Shown here: piece after piece, positions 56,259-64,000 of the stretch
Layout of the letters: every line of letters begins with the position of its first letter
Numbering within the stretch: position 1 is the first letter of the stretch
Assembly (NCBI RefSeq): GCF_004187715.1
Contig: NZ_QZWF01000005.1
Location: forward strand, 248,001-312,000
Direction of reading: 5' to 3'
Source of the DNA: Streptomyces sp. F001
Lineage (GTDB): Bacteria > Actinomycetota > Actinomycetes > Streptomycetales > Streptomycetaceae
DNA: 64,000 nt
The notes under the pieces: model-generated
Database searches by the model: none
Told to the model about the DNA's origin: nothing
What the model saw: the letters and a program-made list of their open reading frames with translations, nothing else
Program-made: the position numbers and the translations under genes

Positions 56259-57206
56259 ATGTCACCCCGGCTCGACGCATCGCATACCCGGACGGCGACG
56301 TCGACACCCCCTCCGGAACATCTGGATCCCATCGAGCACAACGGCGATCACTCCGGCACACTCGCCGTCAGGGACGACGTACTCGCCCTGCAGGACGACG
56401 TACTCGCCGGACTTCCGGAGATCCCCCCGTACGACGAGGTCGGCCCCGTCGATGCACGGGCCCTGTCCAAGACCCTCTTCGAGCGGCTGGAATCCCTCGA
56501 GGAAGGCACACACGAGTACTCGTACGTCCGCAACACGCTCGTCGAACTCAACCTCGCCCTGGTCAAGTTCGCCGCCTCCCGGTTCCGCTCCCGCAGCGAA
56601 CCGATGGAGGACATCATCCAGGTCGGCACGATCGGCCTGATCAAGGCGATCGACCGCTTCGAACTCAGCCGCGGCGTCGAGTTCCCGACCTTCGCGATGC
56701 CCACCATCGTGGGCGAGATCAAGCGCTTCTTCCGCGACACCTCGTGGTCGGTGCGCGTGCCGCGCCGGTTGCAGGAACTCCGCCTCGACCTGGCCAAGGC
56801 CGGTGACGAACTGGCCCAGCAGCTGGACCGCGCCCCCACGGTGGGGGAACTGGCCGAGCGCCTCGGTATCTCCCACGACGAGGTCGTCGAGGGCATGGCC
56901 GCGTCGAACGCGTACACCGCCTCGTCGCTGGACGCCCAGCCCGAGGAGGACGACAGCGAGGGTGCGCTCGCGGACCGGATCGGCTACGAGGACCACGGGC
57001 TCGAAGGCATCGAGTACGTCGAGTCGTTGAAGCCGCTGATCGCCGAACTCCCGCACCGGGACCGGAAGATCCTCTCCCTCCGCTTCGTCGCCAACATGAC
57101 CCAGTCCGAGATCGGCGAAGAACTCGGTATCTCGCAGATGCACGTGTCGCGGCTGCTGTCACGCACGCTGGGGCGACTGCGCAAGGCGCTGACGGTCGAG
57201 GAGTGA
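56259..57206 (+). CDS. sigI: SigB/SigF-type RNA polymerase sigma factor (SigI-like)
   Basis: The 315-residue protein has an N-terminal extension of 60 residues, region 2 (MEDIIQVGTIGLIKAIDRFELSRGVEFPTFAMPTIVGEIKRFFRD), region 3 and region 4 (LPHRDRKILSLRFVANMTQSEIGEELGISQMHVSRLLSRTL). This is the general-stress/sporulation group. Adjacent STAS and ATPase genes make a partner-switch set like S. coelicolor SCO3066-3068 (sigI), recalled not checked. ATG at 56259 chosen because GGAGG lies 5 nt upstream. Confidence 0.85.
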   Translation: MSPRLDASHTRTATSTPPPEHLDPIEHNGDHSGTLAVRDDVLALQDDVLAGLPEIPPYDEVGPVDARALSKTLFERLESLEEGTHEYSYVRNTLVELNLALVKFAASRFRSRSEPMEDIIQVGTIGLIKAIDRFELSRGVEFPTFAMPTIVGEIKRFFRDTSWSVRVPRRLQELRLDLAKAGDELAQQLDRAPTVGELAERLGISHDEVVEGMAASNAYTASSLDAQPEEDDSEGALADRIGYEDHGLEGIEYVESLKPLIAELPHRDRKILSLRFVANMTQSEIGEELGISQMHVSRLLSRTLGRLRKALTVEE

Positions 57207-57228
57207 CGACCGTCCCGCAGTAAGCAAC

Positions 57229-57267
57229 GGCTCGTCGTCCGGCGCCTTCCGGGGCGCCGGACGAGCC
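57229..57267 (+). terminator. Hairpin terminator after sigma gene
   Basis: GGCTCGT...CCGGCGCC pairs with GGCGCCGGACGAGCC (15 bp with a 3-nt bulge), 22 bp past the stop. Confidence 0.7.
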
Positions 57268-57406
57268 ATGCCCGGAAACCTCTCGGTTACCGGGTTGTTG
57301 GCGGAAAGACCTCCCCACGGGCCGCCTTCCACCACTATGGTCACCCGCAAACTGGCCGGTACGTCAGGGATCTTGACCTGTCACGGGGTCACGAGGAGGC
57401 GGGTGG

Positions 57407-58930
57407 ATGGCTCGGGCCGACGGGACCGGCAAGGATGCCGGAGCGGCACCGCACTCCGGCGCGTCCGACGCACGGCTGACGGAACTGCTGCGCGCCGACA
57501 CCGCCACCGCGTATCCGGCCCTCCAGGAACTGCGTGCCCGCCACCGCGCATCGGTTCTCGCCTACGCCCGGCTGTGCACGACGAGCGAGTCCACCGCCCG
57601 GCAGCTCGCGGCACAGGCCTTCACGCTCGCGGCCCGCGAGACGGCCCGCGGCACCGACCCCGCCGTGCCGTTGCGGCACCACCTCCTGCTGCTCACTGTG
57701 CGGGTGGCCACGGACTGGGCCGCGGACGAACGGTCCGCCGGTCTCGACGCGGGTCTGCTGCTGGTCCTGAACACGGCAGGCCCGGTGGGCCCCGTCCCGC
57801 CCATGCTCGCGGCGTACCAGTCCCTGCCGTCCCGCACCCAGGGACAGCTCTGGTACGCGATGGTGGAGCAGGAACCCGACGAGCGCACGGCCACCCTGCT
57901 CGGCCGCACCCGCGAGGACGTGACATACGGCACAGAACCGGCCCTCCAGGCGTTGGGCCGGGCCTGTCTGACGTCCCGGCTCGTGGCCTCCGACGACCCG
58001 CACTGCCGGGACTTCCGCCGGCTCATCGAGGAGGCGGTACGGCCCGACGGCCCACGCCACAGCCCCGACCTGGACGCCCACATGGCGCGCTGCGTGCACT
58101 GCGCCACGGCGTACGAGGAGCTGACCGCCCTGCGCGACTCCCCGCGCACCGCGCTGGCCGAGGGGCTGCTGCCGTGGGCGGGCACGGCGTACGTCACACG
58201 CGACGGCGAGCCGGGCGTCCACCTCCGTATCCGGCAACGGAACCGGCCGCCCTACCGCCGCCTCGCGCTGACCTCCGCGGTACTCGGCGCGGTCCTGGTG
58301 CCGCTGCTGGTCGTCCTGCTCGCACCGGGCGAGACTGTCTCCCAGGACAGGACCGACCCCGGCCCCGTCACCACACCGGTGGCCCCGCCCCCCGTAACGG
58401 TCACGGCGACGGTGTCGGCAAGTCCGCCGACGCCCACCACGAAGTCCCCGTCACCGACGAGGAGTTCGACCCCGCCGCACACTCCGAGCCCGAAGCCCTC
58501 CCCCACGCCTCCGCCGACCCATCCGCCGAGCGGCTCCTACGCCCAGGTCGTGAACGTCGCCTCCGGGCTGTGCCTGGACATCCGCGACGGGGTGATGGAG
58601 AAGGGCACGGATGTCGTCACGGCGCCGTGCGGCGCGTCTTCTACGCAGCGGTGGCGGGTCGATGCGGGACGGGGTGTCGTCCAGTCGGCCGCCGACCCCG
58701 ACTACTGCCTGGACAGCCGCGGCTCCACCGACAAGGGCGTGGGCATCTGGGAGTGCGCGTCGGTCGACGGGAGCAACGGGCAGAACCTGAAGTTCGCGGT
58801 GGGCGGTGACGGGGTGATCCGTCCGGCGGTCGCGGTCGAGACGGCGGTGACACCGGACGGGGACGGCGGCCTGGCGCTGCTGCCGGTGAACGGGGGAAGC
58901 GGACAGCGGTGGCGGGCGGGCGCGCCGTGA
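57407..58930 (+). CDS. Membrane protein joining sigma-like domain, zinc-finger-like motif and ricin-type lectin
   Basis: 507 residues. N-terminal 1-200 resembles ECF sigma regions (LTELLRADTATAYPALQELR..., HTH-like PDERTATLLGRTREDVT). A HxxxCxxC (HMARCVHC, about 226-233) like the zinc site of anti-sigma factors follows. One helix (LALTSAVLGAVLVPLLVVLLA) at about 285-305 precedes a Pro/Thr linker. Residues 380-507 form a beta-trefoil with QRW repeats (GLCLDIRD, TQRWRV, GQRWRAG). Predicted cytoplasmic sigma-like end and outer lectin. GAGGAGG before the ATG. Confidence 0.85.
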   Translation: MARADGTGKDAGAAPHSGASDARLTELLRADTATAYPALQELRARHRASVLAYARLCTTSESTARQLAAQAFTLAARETARGTDPAVPLRHHLLLLTVRVATDWAADERSAGLDAGLLLVLNTAGPVGPVPPMLAAYQSLPSRTQGQLWYAMVEQEPDERTATLLGRTREDVTYGTEPALQALGRACLTSRLVASDDPHCRDFRRLIEEAVRPDGPRHSPDLDAHMARCVHCATAYEELTALRDSPRTALAEGLLPWAGTAYVTRDGEPGVHLRIRQRNRPPYRRLALTSAVLGAVLVPLLVVLLAPGETVSQDRTDPGPVTTPVAPPPVTVTATVSASPPTPTTKSPSPTRSSTPPHTPSPKPSPTPPPTHPPSGSYAQVVNVASGLCLDIRDGVMEKGTDVVTAPCGASSTQRWRVDAGRGVVQSAADPDYCLDSRGSTDKGVGIWECASVDGSNGQNLKFAVGGDGVIRPAVAVETAVTPDGDGGLALLPVNGGSGQRWRAGAP

Positions 58931-59014
58931 ACTGACCGGATGGTGATCGCCGACACCGGTGTTCACCTGCTCATGACTACGCTGCCCCTCCGCTTCGCAC
59001 CAGGAGGAGTACCC

Positions 59015-60030
59015 ATGAGCAGCGCCGCGGCCCGCCTCGGCCGACTGGCCGATCTTCCCGTCCTGCTGGTCGCGGTGGTGTGGGGCTCCAGCTACCTCGC
59101 CGCCAAGGAAGTCACCACGGCGCAGACCGTGCTGGCCGTGCTGGTGCTGCGGTTCGCCGTGGCGCTGCCCGTTCTCGTGGTGGCGGGGTGGCGGCGGCTG
59201 CGGGCGCTGAGCGCCGTTCAGACACGCGGCGCGGGGGTGCTGGGGCTGATCCTCGCCGGGATCTTCCTGCTGGAGACGTACGGCGTGGTGCACACCTCGG
59301 CGACGAACGCGGGGCTGATCATCAGCCTCACCATGGTGTTCACGCCGCTCGCGGAGAGCCGGGTGCGCGGGACGCGGCTGCCGGGCTCCTTCATGGCGGC
59401 CGCGGCGGTGTCGGTGCTCGGCGTCGCGCTGCTGACCCAGGGCGCCGGGTTCACCGCCCCGTCCGTGGGCGATCTGCTGATGCTGGGGGCCGCCGTCGCC
59501 CGTACCGTGCATGTGCTCGCCATGGCACGCATGGGCTCCGTGCGCGGCGCCGACGCCCTGTCGCTGACCACGGTCCAGCTGGGTGGCGCGGTGGTGGTGT
59601 TCGGCGTGCTCTTCGCGCTGCCGGGGACGGGGGCGTCGCCGTGGACGGCCGCGGCGGACTTCGGTGTCGGGGACTGGCTGGGGCTGCTGTACCTGTCCGC
59701 GTTCTGCACGCTGTTCGCGTTCTTCGTGCAGATGTGGGCGGTCCGGCGTACCTCGCCGTCCCGGGTGAGCCTGCTGCTCGGCACGGAGCCGGTGTGGGCG
59801 GCGGCCGTGGGCATCGCCCTGGCCGGGGACCGGCCGGGGTGGCTGGGCTGGTGGGCGCGGTGCTGGTCCTCGTGGGCACGGCCTGGGGGCGAGTGGTGGC
59901 CGATCGGGGGCAGGCGGCGGAGGCTTCCGTTCCGGTGGCTTCCACACCGGCTGCCGGGGCCGCTCCCGCAGGGCGTACCGAGTCCGGGGAAGCCGCCGAG
60001 TCCGCGAGGGCCGGGGCCCCTGCAACCTAG
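59015..60030 (+). pseudogene. EamA/DMT-family transporter with late frameshift
   Basis: Ten-helix drug/metabolite exporter: PVLLVAVVWGSSYLAAKE, then two EamA halves (TSATNAGLIISLTMVFTPL and LLGTEPVWAAAVGIALAGD). The original frame is lost at about 59845-59855 (GGCTGGTGGGC where GGCTGGGTGGGC fits). The other frame continues VGAVLVLVGTAWGRVVAD and ends in an Ala-rich tail with stop at 60028-60030. Only the tenth helix and tail are affected. ATG with AGGAGG 8 nt upstream. Substrate unknown. Confidence 0.85.
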
Positions 60031-60085
60031 GGCCGGCGGATCATGCCGGAATCGCGGGGCGCGCCTGGCGCCGGGCGCAGGTCGC

Positions 60086-61300
60086 TCAGACCAGCCGCTC
60101 GCCCCGCCGCCACACGCCGGTGACCAGGGGCACGCCGGGCCGGTAGGACAGGTGCACATGGCTCGGCGCGTCGAGGAGGACGAGGTCGGCGCGGGCGCCC
60201 GGGGTGAGCCGGCCGATGTCGTCGCGGCGGAGGGCTGCCGCGCCGCCCGCCGTGGCCGACCAGACCGCCTCGTCCGGCGTCATCCCCATGTCCCGTACCG
60301 CGAGCGCGATGCAGAAGGGGACGGAGGAGGTGAACGACGAGCCCGGGTTGCAGTCGGTGGAGAGGGCGACGGTGACGCCCGCGTCGAGAAGGCGGCGGGC
60401 GTTCGGCCACTCGGCGCGGGTGGAGAACTCGGCACCGGGGAGGAGGGTGGCGACGGTGTTGCCGTTCGCGAGGGCGTCCACGTCCGCGTCCGTCAGGTGG
60501 GTGCAGTGGTCGGCGCTGGCGGCGTCCAGTTCGACGGCGAGCTGGACTCCGGGGCCGTACGACAGCTGGTTGGCGTGGACGCGGGGGTGCAGGCCCTTGG
60601 CCTTGCCCGCGGTGAGGATCGTGCGGGCCTGGTCGCCGTCGAAGGCGCCCTTCTCGCAGAAGACGTCGATCCAACGGGCGTGCGGGACGCAGGCGTCGAG
60701 CATCTCGCCGGTGACCAGGGCGACATAGGCGGCGGGGTCGTCGGCGTAGTCCGGGGAGACGATGTGGGCGCCGAGGTAGGTGACCTCGTCGGTGTGGGCG
60801 GCGGCGATGCGCAGGGCGCGGGACTCGTCCTCGACGGTCAGGCCGTAGCCGGACTTCGTCTCGAACGTGGTGGTGCCCTGGCGGAGGGCCTCTTCGAGGT
60901 AACGGGTGAGGTTCGCCTCGAGTTCCTCGTCGCTCGCGGCCCGGGTGGCGGCGACCGTCGTACGGATGCCGCCCGCACTGTACGGCCGCCCCGACATCCG
61001 GGCGTTGAACTCCTGCGTCCGGTCGCCCGCGAAGACGAGGTGGGAGTGGGAGTCGACGAAGCCGGGGATGACCGCCCGGCCGGCTGCGTCGACCCGATTG
61101 TCAGTGGCGGGTGCTTTGCTTTGATCACCGGTCCACACGACGCGGTCGCCTTCGATGACGACGGCCGCGTCCTGGATCAGTCCGAGGGGGGAATTGTCAC
61201 CGGAGGAGGGGTCGTTGGTGACCAGGGCGGCGATGTTGGTGATGAGCGTGCTTGCGGTGCTCGCGGAGTGGGCGGGGCTGACGGTCGTCGCGTTGCTCAT
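60086..61300 (-). CDS. hutI: Imidazolonepropionase
   Basis: The 404-residue amidohydrolase has [20 protein letters not shown] (metal HxH), [18 protein letters not shown] and STDCNPGSS with metal Asp. It hydrolyses 4-imidazolone-5-propionate to N-formimino-L-glutamate. Histidine degradation via formiminoglutamate deiminase (hutF) is indicated by the neighbours. ATG at 61300; long frames upstream are shadows of hutF. Last gene of a minus-strand hut set. Confidence 0.95.
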   Translation of the reverse strand: MSNATTVSPAHSASTASTLITNIAALVTNDPSSGDNSPLGLIQDAAVVIEGDRVVWTGDQSKAPATDNRVDAAGRAVIPGFVDSHSHLVFAGDRTQEFNARMSGRPYSAGGIRTTVAATRAASDEELEANLTRYLEEALRQGTTTFETKSGYGLTVEDESRALRIAAAHTDEVTYLGAHIVSPDYADDPAAYVALVTGEMLDACVPHARWIDVFCEKGAFDGDQARTILTAGKAKGLHPRVHANQLSYGPGVQLAVELDAASADHCTHLTDADVDALANGNTVATLLPGAEFSTRAEWPNARRLLDAGVTVALSTDCNPGSSFTSSVPFCIALAVRDMGMTPDEAVWSATAGGAAALRRDDIGRLTPGARADLVLLDAPSHVHLSYRPGVPLVTGVWRRGERLV

Positions 61301-61377
61301 GGCGTCCTTGCTGGCCTGGTCGGCGGTGGGGTCGGGTTCGGGGGCGGAGGCGGGCCGCTCGGGTGGGCGGCCCGGCG

Positions 61378-62717
61378 TCATCCGCGCAGGGCTTCGACGG
61401 CGTCCGCGAGGGCTTTCGGCACATCCGGTACGAGAGTGTGAACCCCGTCCCGTACGACGTGCCGACCGCCCACGACCGTATGCGACACGTCTGCTGCCGA
61501 CGCAGCGAATACGGCCGTCTCGGCCCCGAGCCGCGGAAGCGGCCCTGCCGTCCTGACCGAGTCGAGCGCGATCGTCGCGAAGTCGGCGCGTGCACCCGGC
61601 TCCAGGGTGCCCGCGTCGTCCCAGCCGAGGGCCGCGTGGCCGTCGGCCGAGGCCGCCCGCAGCAGGGCCGCCGCCGTCCAGTGACCTCGCGTACGGGTGC
61701 GCAGCCGCTCGTTCAGCTCCATCGCGCGCGCCTCTTCCAGCAGGTCGATCACGGCGTGGCTGTCGGAGCCGAGGGAGAGCGGGGAGCCTTCGTTCTGCAG
61801 GGCGACGGCCGGCCCGATGCCGTCCGCGAGGTCCCGCTCGGTCGTCGGGCACATACAGGTGCCGGTGCCGCTGCCACCGATGAGGGAGATGTCCTCGGCG
61901 GTGAGGTGGGTGTTGTGGACGCCGGTGGTACGCGGCCCGAGCACGCCGTGCAGGGCGAGGAGCTGCGTCGGGGTGCAGCCGTGGACTTCCAGGCACGCCT
62001 CGTTCTCGGCGGTCTGCTCGGACAGATGCACATGGAGCGGGGCCCGCCGCTCCTCGGCCCACCGCGCCACCGTTGCCAACTGGTCGGCGGGCACGGCCCG
62101 TACGGAGTGAATCGCCGCCCCGATCCGCGCATGATCCCGTTCCTTGAGAACTGAACAGCGTTCCGCCCAGGCTTCCGCGCTGCCGTCGGAGAAACGGAGC
62201 TGGTGGGCGTTGGGGGGCTGTCCGAAGCCGGAGGACAGGTAGGCGGTGTCGAGGAGGGTGATACGGATGCCGGCTTCGGCGGCGGCTGCGATCAGGGCCT
62301 CGCCCATGGCGTTGGGGTCGGCGTACGGGGTGCCACCCGGGGCGTGGTGGACGTAGTGGAACTCGCCGACCGCGGTGATCCCCGCCAGTGCCATCTCGGC
62401 GTACACGGCGCGGGCGAGGGCGTGATAGGTCTCCGGGGTCAGCCTGTCGGCGAACGAGTACATGACCTCGCGCCAGGTCCAGAAGGTCCCGGAGCCGACC
62501 TGGACGGTGCCGCGCAGGGCGCGGTGGAAGGCGTGCGAGTGCGCGTTCGCGAGACCGGGGAGGTGAGCCCGCGGAGGATCTCGGCGCCGGGGGGCGGGGT
62601 GGGGACGTCGGTGCGGAGGGCGGTGATACGGCCGTCGTCCGTGTCCACGGCCACGCCCGGCTCGACGTGCGTGCCGAGCCAGGCGTGCTCCAGCCAGTAC
62701 GTCTGCGTCTGCGTCAC
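61378..62717 (-). pseudogene. hutF: Formimidoylglutamate deiminase, frameshifted early
   Basis: Amidohydrolase-fold protein of about 450 residues if repaired. It starts GTG ([20 protein letters not shown]) and reaches [12 protein letters not shown], after which the frame slips near 62561-62563 (AGGTGAG where AGGGTGAG fits). The other frame then reads the metal-binding [18 protein letters not shown] and the rest of the enzyme ([32 protein letters not shown]). It converts formiminoglutamate to formylglutamate plus ammonia. The slip separates the HxH site from its start. GTGA overlap with the preceding M20 gene. Confidence 0.88.
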
Positions 62718-63916
62718 GAGCAGGCCAGCCCTTCCAGTACGTCGGCGAGTGCGGTCACCCCGGCCACGCAGTCGTCCTCGGCCGCGAACTCGGCCGGGGA
62801 GTGCGAGACGCCCGTGGGGTTGCGCACGAACAGCATGGCGGTCGGGATGCTCCCGGAGAGGATCCCGGCGTCGTGTCCGGCACCAGTACCCAGGACGGGG
62901 ACCGTGAGGTCGGGGTCCTTGCCGAGGATGCGGGCCAGTTCGTCGCGCAGGGCGTGGTCGAACTCCACGACGGGTGTGAAGGACTCCCGGACGACGTCGA
63001 GGTCGACGCCGTGCGCGGCGGCGTACTCACGGGCAGCCTTCTCGACGCCGCCGACCACCGCGTCGAGGCTCGTCTGGTCGGCGGCGCGGGAGTCGAGCCA
63101 GCCGCGCACCAGAGAGGGAATGGCGTTGACGCCGTTGGGCTCGACGGCAATCTTGCCGAAGGTGGCGACGGCACCGGCGAGCTGCGCCTCCCGGCGGGCG
63201 GCCAGCACGGTCTCGGCGTACGACAGCATGGGGTCACGCCGGTCCACCAGCCGCGTGGTCCCCGCGTGGTTGGCCTCGCCCCGGAAGTCGAACCGCCACC
63301 GCCCGTGCGGCCAGATGGCGCCGGCGATGCCCACCCGGTCGCCGGACAGATCCAGCGCCCGCCCCTGCTCGACGTGCAGCTCGACGAAGGCACCGATGCG
63401 CGCAAGCCGCTCCGGGTCCGGTCCGATGGCACCGGGGTCGTACCCGGCGGCCTCCATGGCCTGCGGCAACGTGACCCCGTCGCCGTCGGTCAGCCGATGC
63501 GCCTGCTCGACAGTGAGCTGCCCGGCGGTCAGCCGCGACCCGACGCAGGCGAGCCCGAAGCGGGCGCCCTCCTCGTCACCGAAGTTGACGATGGCGAGGG
63601 GCTTGGTGAACCGGGCGTTGCGGTGGCGCAGTTCGTCGAGCGCGGCGAAGGAGGAGACGACCCCGAGGGGCCCGTCGAAGGCCCCGCCATCGGGCACGGA
63701 GTCCAGATGCGACCCGGTGACGACGGCGTCCCCTTGGGCGGGGTCCCCGAGCCATGCCCACTGGTTGCCGTTCCGGTCGACTTCGTACGTCAGCCCACGC
63801 GACTCCGTCTGCGCCTTGAACCACTCCCGACACTCACCATCAGCACCGGTCCAGGCGAAGCGCCGGTAGCCACCGGTATCGGGATGCCGACCGATGGGAC
63901 GCAACTCGCGCCACAT
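62714..63916 (-). CDS. M20 amidohydrolase (allantoate amidohydrolase/carbamoylase type)
   Basis: The 400-residue protein has GSHLDSVPDGGAFDGPLGV (metal His/Asp), NFGDEEGARFG (catalytic and metal Glu), FVELHVEQGRAL, HAGTTRLVDRRD and GAGHDAGIL. These are the N-carbamoyl/allantoate amidohydrolase motifs. Position directly before hutF and overlapping it suggests it acts on a hut intermediate such as N-formylglutamate (inference). The first ATG may not be the true start because the preceding in-frame codons SFHE resemble family sequence and continue upstream with no further start codon. Confidence 0.88.
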   Translation of the reverse strand: MWRELRPIGRHPDTGGYRRFAWTGADGECREWFKAQTESRGLTYEVDRNGNQWAWLGDPAQGDAVVTGSHLDSVPDGGAFDGPLGVVSSFAALDELRHRNARFTKPLAIVNFGDEEGARFGLACVGSRLTAGQLTVEQAHRLTDGDGVTLPQAMEAAGYDPGAIGPDPERLARIGAFVELHVEQGRALDLSGDRVGIAGAIWPHGRWRFDFRGEANHAGTTRLVDRRDPMLSYAETVLAARREAQLAGAVATFGKIAVEPNGVNAIPSLVRGWLDSRAADQTSLDAVVGGVEKAAREYAAAHGVDLDVVRESFTPVVEFDHALRDELARILGKDPDLTVPVLGTGAGHDAGILSGSIPTAMLFVRNPTGVSHSPAEFAAEDDCVAGVTALADVLEGLACS

Positions 63917-63974
63917 CTCATGAAACGAGCCGCCCTGGCCCCGTACAGGCTGTGGGCAGTCGTTCCGCAGGGCG

Positions 63975-64000
63975 ATGGGGGTCCCCCCGCTCGAACGAAG
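63975..64000. repeat. Hairpin repeat, copy 2 (cut by the window edge)
   Basis: GGGGGTCCCCCCGCTCGAACG is the reverse complement of the right arm and GACCCCC tail of the element at 20546-20583. The other arm would lie beyond base 64000. It sits about 60 bp before the M20 gene. Confidence 0.6.

Overview
The window is a stretch of Streptomyces chromosome. The evidence is the very high GC content with G/C in nearly every third codon position, GTG and TTG starts, a developmental WhiB gene, F420 genes, a SigB-family sigma factor with its partner-switching regulators, and many actinobacterial DUF families. From memory, gene content and order resemble the S. coelicolor SCO302x-SCO307x segment. That comparison was not run.

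Layout. The left edge (1-340) holds promoter and leader sequence of a ribosomal RNA operon transcribed leftwards out of the window. Next come spoIIM-like, RDD and hypothetical genes, then ahcY behind a structured leader, and a signal-peptidase homologue lacking the usual catalytic lysine (to 6.2 kb). From 6.2 to 11.7 kb, all on the minus strand, lie a cation efflux gene and a mannose-supply group (manA, a SIS isomerase-like gene, a Trm112-like zinc protein, manB). A wrecked lactate permease occupies 11.8-13.0 kb. DUF3499, a zincin, DUF5719 and a giant membrane glycosyltransferase follow, then whiB with a 728-bp upstream gap. Next are cysteine dioxygenase, cofD/fbiA, fbiB and a broken AlkA-type glycosylase (20.7-24.7 kb).

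From 24.9 to 42.1 kb the theme is the cell envelope. It has a sugar-nucleotide pyrophosphorylase, a secreted peptidoglycan-recognition amidase, five LytR-CpsA-Psr (LCP) phosphotransferases within 10 kb, a family-2 glycosyltransferase and UDP-glucose dehydrogenase, with a thioesterase, a HAD phosphatase, a Cys-rich copper-binding bundle and an acyl-CoA dehydrogenase between them. Sugar nucleotides made by manB, the pyrophosphorylase and Ugd could feed glycosyltransferases, whose lipid-linked products LCP enzymes attach to peptidoglycan. This is inference.

42.3-50.3 kb holds a VOC protein, a dipeptidase, purE-purK, GtrA, a two-component system and a POT peptide transporter with a leader hairpin. 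50.4-54.7 kb is the least explained block: two sortase-signal surface proteins sharing a repeated, apparently unnamed domain, two membrane-anchored secreted proteins and a six-copy intergenic tandem repeat. 54.8-57.2 kb is an anti-sigma/anti-anti-sigma/sigma module (sigI-like). It is followed by a protein joining a sigma-like domain, a zinc-finger-like motif, one membrane helix and a ricin-type lectin. The right end carries a DMT transporter and histidine-degradation genes (hutI, hutF, an M20 amidohydrolase).

Three otherwise normal genes (AlkA-like, DMT transporter, hutF) are broken by six single-base deletions in G or C runs. This suggests sequencing error or recent decay.
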